Assembly (NCBI GenBank): GCA_942491735.1
Contig: CALOCN010000001.1
Span: 310,001-374,000, forward strand
Direction: 5' to 3'
DNA length: 64,000 nt
From: CALOCN01 sp942491735
Lineage (GTDB): Bacteria > Eisenbacteria > RBG-16-71-46 > JABDJR01
Positions 9,152 through 17,697 of this stretch are shown piece by piece (the stretch's first letter is position 1; every line of letters starts with the position of its first letter). The notes beneath the pieces are model-generated. The model was not told the origin of the DNA and ran no database searches. It worked only from the letters and a program-made list of their open reading frames with translations. The translations under genes and the position numbers were made by a program.

Positions 9152-10417
9152 ATGACCACGCTTGACCGTCTCCACCAGAAGGGCAGCCGCTGTATCGCCG
9201 GGCTCATGTCCGGGACGTCCGCCGACGGCATTGATGCCGCGTTGGTCCAGGTGGAAACCCTGGGCGGGCGGTTCGAGGGCGCCCTGCAATGGGAACTGCT
9301 GGAGTTCTCCAGCACGCCGTTTCCCCCCGCCATCCGGGCCGAGATCCTCGCCGTACAGCAGGGGGAGCCTCCGGTCCTGGAGCGGCTGACCCGCCTCCAC
9401 TTCACCCTGGGCCATCTCTATGCCGATGCGGTGGAGCGGCTGATCGAGGCGGCCGGGATCGCGGCGTCGACCCTGGACATGGTGGCCAGCCATGGCCAGA
9501 CCGTGTGCCACTTCCCGGTCTTTCCCGACCGCGACTCCGGGTTTGGCGATGAGAAGCACGCCACCTACCGCCCCGCCCTGGGGGGATGGACGTCCGCGGC
9601 CACGCTCCAGATCGGGGAGCCCTCGGTGATTGCCGAACGACTTGGAGTTCCGGTCATCAGCAACTTCCGCTCGCGGGATGTGGTGGTGGGGGGGACGGGT
9701 GCCCCCCTCGTGCCCCTGGTGGACCACCTCCTGTTCAGTCATGCCGAGAAGGCGCGGCTGGTGGTGAACATCGGCGGCATTGCCAACCTCACCGCGTTGG
9801 CCGCGGGAGGGGAGCGCGAGAACGTCATCGCCTTCGACAGCGGCCCCGGGAACATGGTCATGGATGCGGTGGTGGAACGACTCAGCGACGGCAAGCAGAC
9901 CTATGACCAGGGTGGCGCCTGGGCCCGCAAGGGAACCCCGGATCGCGATCTGGTGAGTGAGCTGCTGCAGGCGCCGTACTTCACCCAGGTCCCTCCCAAG
10001 GCGACCGGGCGCGAGCAGTTCGGGGCCGCCTTCGTGGATGCGTTCCTGGACAGGACCCGGGCCGCCGGTTTGACCCCGGCGGCCACCGTGGCCACCGCCA
10101 CCTGGCTCACCGCCGCCGCCCTGCGCGAGGCCTATGAACGGTTCGTGCAGCCTCGGGTCCGGGTGGACGAGGTGATCGTCAGCGGGGGGGGAGCCCACAA
10201 TGCGACCCTCATGGGATATCTCTCGGAACTGTTCGGGCGGGAGTCGGTAGTCCCCAGCGACTACTACGGACTCGACGTGGACGCCAAGGAAGCGACCGCC
10301 TTTGCCCTGCTGGGTCATCTCAGCATCGACGGCCAATCCACCAACATTCCCGCGGTGACCGGCGCCCGGCGCCACGTCCTGCTGGGAGACATCACGCCCG
10401 GAGACCGATTCCTTTGA
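9152..10417 (+). CDS. anmK: Anhydro-N-acetylmuramic acid kinase
   Basis: 421 residues. AnmK opens the 1,6-anhydro ring of anhydroMurNAc while phosphorylating it with ATP to give MurNAc-6-phosphate, the entry step of cytosolic cell-wall sugar recycling. Family motifs are present: GLMSGTSADGIDAAL near the N-terminus (ATP phosphate loop of the ASKHA fold), VASHGQTVCH, GGTGAPLVPLVDHLLF, NIGGIANLT and FDSGPGNMVMD. Length matches the family (about 370-420). An RBS (AGGAG) precedes the ATG. The stop overlaps the TTG start of the SpoIID gene, coupling kinase synthesis to an enzyme family known to make anhydro ends. No MurQ etherase gene is visible in the window. Confidence 0.95.
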   Translation: MTTLDRLHQKGSRCIAGLMSGTSADGIDAALVQVETLGGRFEGALQWELLEFSSTPFPPAIRAEILAVQQGEPPVLERLTRLHFTLGHLYADAVERLIEAAGIAASTLDMVASHGQTVCHFPVFPDRDSGFGDEKHATYRPALGGWTSAATLQIGEPSVIAERLGVPVISNFRSRDVVVGGTGAPLVPLVDHLLFSHAEKARLVVNIGGIANLTALAAGGERENVIAFDSGPGNMVMDAVVERLSDGKQTYDQGGAWARKGTPDRDLVSELLQAPYFTQVPPKATGREQFGAAFVDAFLDRTRAAGLTPAATVATATWLTAAALREAYERFVQPRVRVDEVIVSGGGAHNATLMGYLSELFGRESVVPSDYYGLDVDAKEATAFALLGHLSIDGQSTNIPAVTGARRHVLLGDITPGDRFL

Positions 10418-11706
10418 GAGCACGCCCGCTTGTTTCAGGACTGGCCCTGCTGGGGATCGCGGTGTACGTCACCGGTTGTGGCGGTGCCAGCGCCCCGACC
10501 ATGCAGGTGCCGGAACCCGCCCCCTTTCGCCACATGGAGGCGCCGCCGCTGGTGCGGATCGGCGTTTCCCTCAACGTGTCGTCGGCGGTGGTCTGGTCCG
10601 AGGAGGCCTTCACCCTGTTCGACGCCACCGGGGTGCGTGCCGAGGGACAGCCGGGCGAGCACTTCACCATTCGTCGCGAGGCGGACAAGCTGGTGCTCTA
10701 CGCGCCCTCGGGCGCTCCCATCGGGAACGTGGGCGGATCCCTGCGCTGCGTCCCGGACGATCGCGCGGGGTGGATGTACCTGGGTGAGACCGGTTTTCCG
10801 GAGCGGCTGGACATTGTTCGCAGTGGGACCGAAGGGCTCAACGTGGTCAACGTGGTGGACGTCGAGACCTATCTCCGGGGCGTGGTCCCGGGCGAGATCA
10901 TGCATGAGGACCGGGGATACCTGGAGGCGGTCAAGGCCCAGGCCATCGCCGCGCGTACCTATACCGCCGGTCATCTCAACCAGTACCCGGCCGAAGGCTA
11001 TGACCTGGTGGCCACGGTCATGGATCAGGTCTACCACCCCAACAAACGGCACCCCAACACGGATTACGGGGTGGCGGCCACCCGGGGGTTGATCCTCACC
11101 TATGACGGCCAGCCCATCCGGGCCAACTATGCCTCGACCTGCGGCGGGACCACCGCGTCGGTGGTGGAGAGCTTCGACGGGGATCCCCTGCCCTATCTGG
11201 TCACCAAGGAAGACCGCCTGGGCGACCACATCAGCTGTCGGACCTCGACCGTCTACCAATGGAAGGTGGAATGGACCGAGGCCCAGTTGCTGGCCACCCT
11301 GCGCGAGACCGTGCCGGCCGTCCTGGGCAAGCGCTGGCGAGGCGACCGGATCCTGGACATCGACGACGCCGAGCGCGGGCCCAGCGGGCGGATTCTCGTC
11401 CTCAACATCACCACGGACCGCGCCACCTACGTGGTGCGCAAGGGGGCCATCCGCCAGGTCCTGCTGCGCCCCACGGGGAGTTGGCTTCGCAGCACCCAGG
11501 TCCATTTCGACCTCACCCGGGCCGGCGACGGCAGGGTCACCGGGGTGGTGGCCCGAGGCCGGGGTTGGGGTCATGGGGTGGGCATGTGCCAGTGGGGGGC
11601 CATGCAGGTTTCGCAAGAAGGGTTCGCGTTCGAGCGCATCCTGGCGCACTATTACCCGGGGGCTCGTCTGGATCTCTGGTACGAGACCACCCCGGCAACG
11701 GAATGA
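10414..11706 (+). CDS. SpoIID/LytB-domain lytic transglycosylase-like lipoprotein
   Basis: 430 residues with a TTG start overlapping the anmK stop by four bases (TTGA). The N-terminus is a lipoprotein signal (LLGIAVYVTGC). The C-terminal about 280 residues are a SpoIID domain: VETYLRGVVPGEI, LEAVKAQAIAARTYT (the conserved acidic-residue and RTY region), NYASTCGGTTASVVESF and GRGWGHGVGMCQWGAM. Known SpoIID enzymes cut denuded glycan strands and leave 1,6-anhydroMurNAc ends. Here it is placed between the kinase that consumes anhydroMurNAc and a NagZ-type enzyme. It likely acts on the periplasmic side; the product is not tied to sporulation in this organism. Confidence 0.92.
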   Translation: MRARPLVSGLALLGIAVYVTGCGGASAPTMQVPEPAPFRHMEAPPLVRIGVSLNVSSAVVWSEEAFTLFDATGVRAEGQPGEHFTIRREADKLVLYAPSGAPIGNVGGSLRCVPDDRAGWMYLGETGFPERLDIVRSGTEGLNVVNVVDVETYLRGVVPGEIMHEDRGYLEAVKAQAIAARTYTAGHLNQYPAEGYDLVATVMDQVYHPNKRHPNTDYGVAATRGLILTYDGQPIRANYASTCGGTTASVVESFDGDPLPYLVTKEDRLGDHISCRTSTVYQWKVEWTEAQLLATLRETVPAVLGKRWRGDRILDIDDAERGPSGRILVLNITTDRATYVVRKGAIRQVLLRPTGSWLRSTQVHFDLTRAGDGRVTGVVARGRGWGHGVGMCQWGAMQVSQEGFAFERILAHYYPGARLDLWYETTPATE

Positions 11707-11729
11707 GAGCCTGAAAGGAACGTGACCTG

Positions 11730-13259
11730 ATGCGGGCGACTGTGGAGTCATTGTCGATGGAGGCCCTGGTGGGCCAGCTCTTTGTTTCCGTGATGCACCC
11801 CGAGCGGCATCTGCGTGAAGCGCTCAAGGACCACCGGTCCAACCACTACGGGGGAATCTTCCTCAAGCGTCAGAACCTCCGGGATGTCGACCGGGCCCGT
11901 AGGCTCACCTTCGGCTTTCGCCGGCACACCCAGGACATCCCTCCCATGCTGGTCGCGGTGGACGAGGAGGGCGGGCTGGTCACCAGCATGTCCCGCCTCA
12001 CCACCCCGGCACCGTCCCCGGCCGCTCTGGGCTACATCGACGACGAGGAAGTGACCAAGGACGTCCACTTCGGGGTTGGGGAGAAGCTCCGCGCCCTGGG
12101 GATCAACACCGTGTTCGGGCCGGTCCTGGACGTTCACAGCGAGCCCAGCAACCCGGTCATCGGCACCCGGTCCTTTGGCCGGGATCCGGCCCTGGTCACC
12201 CGGCACGGCACGGCAGCGTTGGCCGGTCTCACCGAGGCGGGGGTCGCGGTTTGCGTCAAGCACTTCCCGGGTCATGGCGCGACCACCACCGACTCGCACA
12301 AGACCCTGCCCACCGTGGACGCGGATCGCCACCTCCTGGGGGAGCGGGAGCTCCTTCCCTTCATCGCGGCCTTCGGGCAGGATCCCCAGCCGGATATGGT
12401 CATGAGCGCCCATGTGGTCTACAAGGGGCTCGACAAGTCGACCCCGGCCACCCTCTCCCGGACCGTGCTGACCGACCTCCTGCGCCGCGAGTTGGGTTTT
12501 CTCGGGCTGATCGTGACCGACTCCATGGACATGGCGGCGATCACGGAGCTGATGGACCCCGGCAAGGCGGCGGTGGCGGCGTTGGAGGCCGGGGCGGATG
12601 TCCTCCTCTACGGTCTGGACGCCGGGATCGCCGGCGCCGGCTACGCGGGAGTGCTGGCCGCGGTGAAGTCCGGGAAGATCAAGCCGGAGCGCATTGCCGA
12701 CTCGGTCGACCGGATGTTCAAGCTCCGGGACCGGTTCCGTGGCGCCTCCTGGATGGACGATGACCGGGCCAACGAGATTCTCCGATTCGATCACGACGGG
12801 ACGTTCTATCAGGCCGCCCTCGACGGCACCCTGCTGGAGGGGAACGCCGGAGTGCTCAAGGATATCGGCGCGAACCAGGGGAAGAAGCTGATCGTCCTGC
12901 CGCGCGAGATCGAGGGATCGGCGCGGCTTCCCCTCAACGTGGTGCGCGAGCAACTGCGCCCCGAGGGTTTCAAGATCGTGGATGTGGCTCCCCGGCCCAC
13001 GGACGAGGAGATCGCCACCGCGCGCGGCTTCGCCGAGCAGGCGGAGGTCGTGGTGGTGGGCACCGCGTCCCGTGGACCCATGGTTCCCGAGAACCGGAAA
13101 CTCATCAAGGCAGTGACCGAGCGGGACGTGCTCAAGGTGGGCGTGGCGCTGCTGGACCCGGCCGACGCCGACGCCATGCAGGGGACCAACTGCCGCATCA
13201 AGACCTTCGGGATTTCTCCGCCTCATCTGTGGGCCATGTCCCAGAAGCTCTCTGCCTAG
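11730..13259 (+). CDS. nagZ: Beta-N-acetylhexosaminidase, glycoside hydrolase family 3 (NagZ-like)
   Basis: 509 residues with no signal peptide, so probably cytoplasmic. The GH3 barrel (about residues 1-340) carries KHFPGHGATTTDSHKTLP, whose Asp-Ser-His loop supplies the general acid in NagZ enzymes, and LIVTDSMDMAAI, with the nucleophile Asp. The C-terminal about 170 residues form a second alpha/beta domain, as in long Bacillus-type NagZ rather than the 340-residue enterobacterial form. It would remove GlcNAc from GlcNAc-anhydroMurNAc, producing the AnmK substrate. It follows the SpoIID gene by 23 bases with AAAGGA upstream of the start. A broader hexosaminidase specificity is possible. Confidence 0.9.
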   Translation: MRATVESLSMEALVGQLFVSVMHPERHLREALKDHRSNHYGGIFLKRQNLRDVDRARRLTFGFRRHTQDIPPMLVAVDEEGGLVTSMSRLTTPAPSPAALGYIDDEEVTKDVHFGVGEKLRALGINTVFGPVLDVHSEPSNPVIGTRSFGRDPALVTRHGTAALAGLTEAGVAVCVKHFPGHGATTTDSHKTLPTVDADRHLLGERELLPFIAAFGQDPQPDMVMSAHVVYKGLDKSTPATLSRTVLTDLLRRELGFLGLIVTDSMDMAAITELMDPGKAAVAALEAGADVLLYGLDAGIAGAGYAGVLAAVKSGKIKPERIADSVDRMFKLRDRFRGASWMDDDRANEILRFDHDGTFYQAALDGTLLEGNAGVLKDIGANQGKKLIVLPREIEGSARLPLNVVREQLRPEGFKIVDVAPRPTDEEIATARGFAEQAEVVVVGTASRGPMVPENRKLIKAVTERDVLKVGVALLDPADADAMQGTNCRIKTFGISPPHLWAMSQKLSA

Positions 13260-13262
13260 AAG

Positions 13263-13325
13263 CGCAACGGCTTGATTTGAAAGCGGTTGCGGGATTCGAC
13301 GAGGGATCGTCACCGCCGTCGAATC
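13263..13325 (+). terminator. Two consecutive hairpins after nagZ
   Basis: A stem of 10 matches out of 11 (13263-13273 with 13281-13291) is followed at once by a perfect 9-bp stem GATTCGACG/CGTCGAATC (13293-13301 with 13317-13325). No long T run follows. They separate nagZ from the tRNA promoter and probably end the anmK transcript. Confidence 0.5.
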
Positions 13326-13328
13326 GTA

Positions 13329-13357
13329 TTGACACTGTAGGGGGCGACTGCTAGTTT
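13329..13357 (+). promoter_or_regulatory. Sigma-70-like promoter of tRNA-Asp
   Basis: TTGACA at 13329-13334, a 17-base spacer and TAGTTT at 13352-13357 match the housekeeping promoter layout. The tRNA begins about 105 bases downstream, leaving a 5' leader for processing. Confidence 0.6.
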
Positions 13358-13465
13358 GATCGGCCCTTCGGCCCGGTATTGCTCTGAGCCGGAGGCTATT
13401 CGGGTCTGACTTTGGCCGACCTTGGTCAAAGCGGCCCGAAGTTCTTCAGAGTTCGAATGTTACGC

Positions 13466-13542
13466 GGGGTCGTAGTTCAGCTGGTCAGAACGCCGGCCTG
13501 TCACGCCGGAGGTCGCGAGTTCGAATCTCGTCGGCCCCGCCA
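13466..13542 (+). tRNA. tRNA-Asp (anticodon GTC)
   Basis: 77 nt with CCA encoded (13540-13542). The acceptor stem GGGGTCG pairs with CGGCCCC (one T-G wobble). The anticodon arm is CCGGC-CTGTCAC-GCCGG with GTC at the centre, and the T arm contains GTTCGAATC. No intron or mismatch was seen. Confidence 0.98.
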
Positions 13543-13550
13543 TTATTACA

Positions 13551-13590
13551 AAGCCGGGCCCTGCAACACGTTGCGGGGCCCGGCTTCCTT
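13551..13590 (+). terminator. Strong hairpin terminator after tRNA-Asp
   Basis: AAGCCGGGCCC (13551-13561) pairs perfectly with GGGCCCGGCTT (13576-13586). The stem continues inward through a T-G pair and GCAA/TTGC to a CACG loop, about 16 bp in all, followed by CCTTCGTT. It can serve both the tRNA and the convergent antiporter/USP operon that ends at 13606. Confidence 0.8.
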
Positions 13591-13605
13591 CGTTCGACCG
13601 GCGTG

Positions 13606-14556
13606 CTAGTGATCCGCGCTAACCGGGCTGATAAAGCCCTCGGGCTTGACCGCCATCACGGAACACTCCACTTGGCGCAGCACGGCCTCCGCGGTGTTGC
13701 CGATAAACAGCCCGGCAATCCCGCTCCGGCTCAGCGTTCCCATGACCACGAGGTCGATTCGCTTGTCGTGGACCAGGTTGGGAATGACCCTCCGAGCTTC
13801 GCCCCGAATCAGGTGGACTTTGGTCTCGATTCCGGAGAGGTCGCAGTTGGAGAGGGTCCCTGTGAGCCACTCCTCCCGTTCCGACTCTGCCCGAGCGCTG
13901 TAGGCAGCCATGTCTTCCCGCGCCAGATGGAGGCGACCGCTGGCCAGGGTGCCGGCGCCAAACAGGTCCCACGCGTGGACCACATGCAATCGGCTTTCCC
14001 TAAGCCGGGCGAACGAGCCGGCCAAGTTCAGGATCAACTGGTTGAGCGACCGCGCGGTAGCGGTCGACTCCTCTTCACCCACCGCGGCCAACACTCGGTA
14101 GAACTTGCGCTTTCGGGTGGGCTGTACCAGCCAGACCGGGCACGGGCACTTTCTCAGCAAGTGCATTTCCGTACTTCCCAGAACCCGTGTCTTGAGATCC
14201 TCGTCTCCTTCCACCGGGGCGACGACAAGGTCATGGTGACCGCTGATCACCTGTCTCACCGTTTCCAGGAAGCGAGTTCCGCTGCGAACCACCACCTTGA
14301 CCGGGATGTCGTGCTTGCGAATCCGGTCGGCAAGGGTCTCGCACTGGGCCCGCTTGTGTTCCTCGAGGGCTCCAGTGAGTTCCTGCAGCGCCTCCGGACG
14401 CATGAAGGTGCGCGCCGGAAGCGGAACTTCCTCGGTCACTCCCATCAGGGTGACCCGGGCCTTGCTTTCCCCGGCGAGCCAGATGACGTTGCGCAGCACG
14501 GACCCCATGAGAGTGGGGGAGCCGGCAGGAACCAGGATGTTCTTGAATCGTTTCAT
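13606..14556 (-). CDS. Tandem universal stress protein, UspE-like
   Basis: 316 residues from the ATG at 14556, preceded by GGAGGTAGATCC. Two USP domains are seen: the first starts KNILVPAGSPT and ends GSTEMHLLRKCPCPVWLV; the second starts YRVLAAVGEEES and ends VVMGTLSRSGIAGLFIGNTAEAVL, the ATP-binding G-loop pattern of ATP-type USPs. It is the last gene of the antiporter operon, four bases after the third MrpD-like gene. Co-expression with an ion antiporter suggests an ATP- or stress-sensing role in controlling it. The direct partner is unknown. Confidence 0.9.
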   Translation of the reverse strand: MKRFKNILVPAGSPTLMGSVLRNVIWLAGESKARVTLMGVTEEVPLPARTFMRPEALQELTGALEEHKRAQCETLADRIRKHDIPVKVVVRSGTRFLETVRQVISGHHDLVVAPVEGDEDLKTRVLGSTEMHLLRKCPCPVWLVQPTRKRKFYRVLAAVGEEESTATARSLNQLILNLAGSFARLRESRLHVVHAWDLFGAGTLASGRLHLAREDMAAYSARAESEREEWLTGTLSNCDLSGIETKVHLIRGEARRVIPNLVHDKRIDLVVMGTLSRSGIAGLFIGNTAEAVLRQVECSVMAVKPEGFISPVSADH

Positions 14557-14560
14557 GGAT

Positions 14561-16216
14561 CTACCTCCAGAAGGTGCCGCAGAGGACGGTGATCGAGATG
14601 ACGAGGAACAGGAACCCGGGGCCGGGGGAAACGGGAACGAGGTGCACGAACAGGTCTCGGGGGACACTGATTCCGCCGAAGCGGGGCCGCTGGATCCGTC
14701 GCTGTCCCTGGATCATTCGCGCCACGCCGAAGGTCAGACGTTCCAGCGGAACCACCACGTCGCCGGGAGGAACCGTGGGCAGGGGCAGGCGCCGCAACAG
14801 GACCGCTGCGACCAACGCGACCGCCACCGGCCAGACCGCGGTGAGCCAGGAGCTCAACTTCCAGAGCTTGGCTACGTACGGACCCCACGTCGGCAGCGTC
14901 CAGGTCAGGATCACGCTGGCCAGGACCGGGATGCCCACGGAGATCCATGACCAGGGAGACGGTCGCTGATCGGGCGCGCCCGATGGGAGCCGGCTGAAGA
15001 ACCGGAGCAGCACCAGGGTCGTACCGATGGCGCCCGCCGAGAGCAGCCAGGGGAGAGCCTCGGTGCTCTCCGGAGTCTTGCCCACCAGGGTCTTGAGCCC
15101 GGTCTTTGCCATCCATCCACTCGTCCAGGGTGCTCCGACCAGGCTGAGTGCCGGCAGGGCCACCAGGCCGAGGGCGAGCCTGCGTAAGGCGCTACCCGCC
15201 GGGAGATTCTCGAACAGCCCCACGCTCAGGAACAGGGCCGCCTTGGCCAACCCGTGGTGGGCCGCGTAGGCGAGGGCGACGGTGGTCGCCAAACCGGCCA
15301 GATGGGGATCCAGGAACCCAAGGGAGAGGGCTACCGTGATGAACCCCATCTGGCTCACGCTGGAATAGGCCAGGGCCGCCTTGGGGCTCGACTGGGTCAT
15401 CCCGGCCAGGGCGGCAAGGAAGATCCCGGCCAGTCCGAGGGTCAACAGGAGCTCGCCGGTGGCGACTCCGGCCCCCGCGGCGGGGAGAAAGCGAATCCAA
15501 CCCAGGAGTCCTACCTTGATCATGGCACCGCTCAGGGCGGCGCTGGCCGGAACGGGAGCTGCCGGATGAGCCAGGGGAAGCCACACGTGTAGGGGAACCA
15601 GCCCGGCCTTGATTCCGAATCCAAACAACAACAGGAACACGGTGATTCCGGGTGGCGTTCCCGCGGTCAATGGAAATACGAAGGGGCCGGTGCTGGAGAT
15701 CAGCAGCATGAGCCCGGCGAAGAGCGCGGCTTCGCCCAGCACCACCATGACCAGATAGATCCGCCCGGCGCGGAGAGCCGACGCGGTACCCGAATGCACC
15801 ACCAATCCGTAGGAGGTGAAGCTCATGAGGGCGAAACCGACCAGGAAGGACATGGCGTCCTGAGCCAGGACCGCGATCAGGTTGCCGGCAAAGGCCACCA
15901 GGAACGCACCCATGAAGCGGACCCGGGTGGTGGATCCCCGGAAGTACTCACGGGCCAGGATGCCCCCGGCCAACCAGATCACCAGCGTGAAGGAAAGCGC
16001 GATGCGCGACACCGCATCCAGGCCCAGGTGGGATCCGAGCAGGAACCACGAACCTTGCCACCCGTTGCCATCGGAGAGCAGGAGCAACAGGAATCCGGGC
16101 AGGGGGGCCCAGGGCGCCGCGAGCAGGGCGGCCCCACGAGTGGCTCGCGGGATCAGGCAGGCGGCCAGTACGAATGGGACCAGCACGCTCATCGGCAGGA
16201 GCCAAGCGGGGTTCAT
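14561..16216 (-). CDS. Third MrpD/NuoM/HyfB-type proton-channel subunit
   Basis: 551 residues with about 14 membrane helices. The antiporter-like core is clear: FGIKAGLVPLHVWLPLAHPAAP carries the TM7 lysine and GAMIKVG the TM8 lysine, and the transporter-family QSSPKAALAYSSVSQMGF follows. At the position of the TM5 glutamate, normally W/YEL(M), the sequence reads VGFALMSFTSYG, that is alanine (codon 15830-15832). The subunit therefore lacks half of the usual Glu-Lys pair. The C-terminal about 110 residues extend beyond the core with one further helix near the end. It overlaps the second subunit gene by four bases. Confidence 0.88.
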   Translation of the reverse strand: MNPAWLLPMSVLVPFVLAACLIPRATRGAALLAAPWAPLPGFLLLLLSDGNGWQGSWFLLGSHLGLDAVSRIALSFTLVIWLAGGILAREYFRGSTTRVRFMGAFLVAFAGNLIAVLAQDAMSFLVGFALMSFTSYGLVVHSGTASALRAGRIYLVMVVLGEAALFAGLMLLISSTGPFVFPLTAGTPPGITVFLLLFGFGIKAGLVPLHVWLPLAHPAAPVPASAALSGAMIKVGLLGWIRFLPAAGAGVATGELLLTLGLAGIFLAALAGMTQSSPKAALAYSSVSQMGFITVALSLGFLDPHLAGLATTVALAYAAHHGLAKAALFLSVGLFENLPAGSALRRLALGLVALPALSLVGAPWTSGWMAKTGLKTLVGKTPESTEALPWLLSAGAIGTTLVLLRFFSRLPSGAPDQRPSPWSWISVGIPVLASVILTWTLPTWGPYVAKLWKLSSWLTAVWPVAVALVAAVLLRRLPLPTVPPGDVVVPLERLTFGVARMIQGQRRIQRPRFGGISVPRDLFVHLVPVSPGPGFLFLVISITVLCGTFWR

Positions 16217-17697
16217 GGCAGGTACTCCCGTGCAGCGATGAGCCGGGCCCAGGACAGGGGACTCCAGGGCGATCCCGCCAGTACGCCGACCAGCAGGGAG
16301 AGTCCCCCCGTGATCAGTGCCGGGGCGAGCAACAACGGGGGCGCTTCGCCTCGGTTGGCATCGACCCGGGACGGGTCCAACTCACGGAACCAGACGCGGT
16401 GGAGAATCGGCAGGAAGTAGGCCCCGTTGAGAACCGTGCTGCCTACCAGGACGGCCAACACCCAGGGCATGTCCGCCTCCAGGCTTCCCAAGCCGAGGTA
16501 CCACTTGCTGAAGAACCCAGCGATGGGGGGCACTCCGATCATGCCGAAGGCACCCACGGTAAAGGCTCCCATGGTCCAGGGCATGCGCCGCCCCAGACCG
16601 TTCATCTCGCTGATCCGGTGAATGCCATGGGTCTCGGCCAGGTTGCCGGCGCAGAAGAACAGGGTGATCTTCATCAAACCCTGGTGGACGAGGTGGGAGA
16701 GACCGCCGATGGAGGCGAACGGTCCCAGAACGGCGACACCGAGCAGGATGTAGGAGACCTGGCTCACCGTGGAGTAGGCCAGTCGCTTCTTGAGCTCATC
16801 CTGGGAGAGGGCGCGAACGGATCCATAGAGGATGGTGATGGCGGCCACGACGGCGAGGGGAAACAGCAACCCCAGTTCGCCGGCGAACTCGACTCCGTAG
16901 ACGTCATAGACCACCCGGACGATCCCGAATGCGCCCGCCTTGACCACGGCCACCGCATGGAGCAGGGCGCTCACCGGGGCCGGGGCGACCATGGCTCGCG
17001 GCAACCATCCATGGAGCGGCACGACGGCGGCCTTGACCCCGATCCCGGCAACGAGGAGCGCGAAGATGATGACCAGGGTGGTGTGATCGACCCCGGAACT
17101 GGACAGGACCCCGGTGGCGGCGAACTCGACCGAACCGGCGACGGCGGTCAACCAGGCAGTTCCCAGGAGCAGTAGCCCCCCGCCGGCGACGGTGTAGAGG
17201 AGGTAGACCCGACCCGCGGCAAGGCTCTCCCGCGTGCCTCGGTGCACCACCAAGGGGTAGGTGGACAGGGTCAGGAGTTCGTAGAAGATGAGAAAGGTGA
17301 AGAGGTTCCCGGAGAGGGCGATCCCGGTGGTGGCGCTCACACACAGGCTGAAGAATCCGAAGAATCGACTGCGGTTCGGCGAGTCCTCGAGGTACCCGAT
17401 CGCGTAGATCGTGGTCACGAACCAGAGCAGCGCCGACAAGCTGCAGAAGATGACCGAGAGGGCATCCGCGCCCAACATGAACTCGAGTCCGGGGAGAATC
17501 TCGTAGCGCGCCGTCACATCCCGTTCGGTGAACACGGCCCAGGTCAGGAACCCGATCAGGCCCAACTTCACAAAGGCTCCGGACAGGTTGAGAGTGGTCC
17601 TGAGACGTCGGCGGTCCTCTCCCAGCGAAAAGATGATGAGCCCCGGAATCAACGAGCTCAGCACGGCGAGAAGCGGCAGGGTCTGGAGCCAGGTCAT
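16213..17697 (-). CDS. Second MrpD/NuoL-type antiporter subunit
   Basis: 494 residues and about 14 helices. The conserved ion-pair residues are intact: the TM5 glutamate in FLIFYELLTLSTYPLVVHRG, the TM7 lysine in GIGVKAAVVPLHGWLPRA and a later lysine in VVKAGAFG. The signature DELKKRLAYSTVSQVSYI is also present. In the family this subunit couples transport of H+ across the membrane with Na+ or other ions. Four-base overlaps with the genes on both sides mean that its translation is coupled to the rest of the operon. Confidence 0.92.
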   Translation of the reverse strand: MTWLQTLPLLAVLSSLIPGLIIFSLGEDRRRLRTTLNLSGAFVKLGLIGFLTWAVFTERDVTARYEILPGLEFMLGADALSVIFCSLSALLWFVTTIYAIGYLEDSPNRSRFFGFFSLCVSATTGIALSGNLFTFLIFYELLTLSTYPLVVHRGTRESLAAGRVYLLYTVAGGGLLLLGTAWLTAVAGSVEFAATGVLSSSGVDHTTLVIIFALLVAGIGVKAAVVPLHGWLPRAMVAPAPVSALLHAVAVVKAGAFGIVRVVYDVYGVEFAGELGLLFPLAVVAAITILYGSVRALSQDELKKRLAYSTVSQVSYILLGVAVLGPFASIGGLSHLVHQGLMKITLFFCAGNLAETHGIHRISEMNGLGRRMPWTMGAFTVGAFGMIGVPPIAGFFSKWYLGLGSLEADMPWVLAVLVGSTVLNGAYFLPILHRVWFRELDPSRVDANRGEAPPLLLAPALITGGLSLLVGVLAGSPWSPLSWARLIAAREYLP

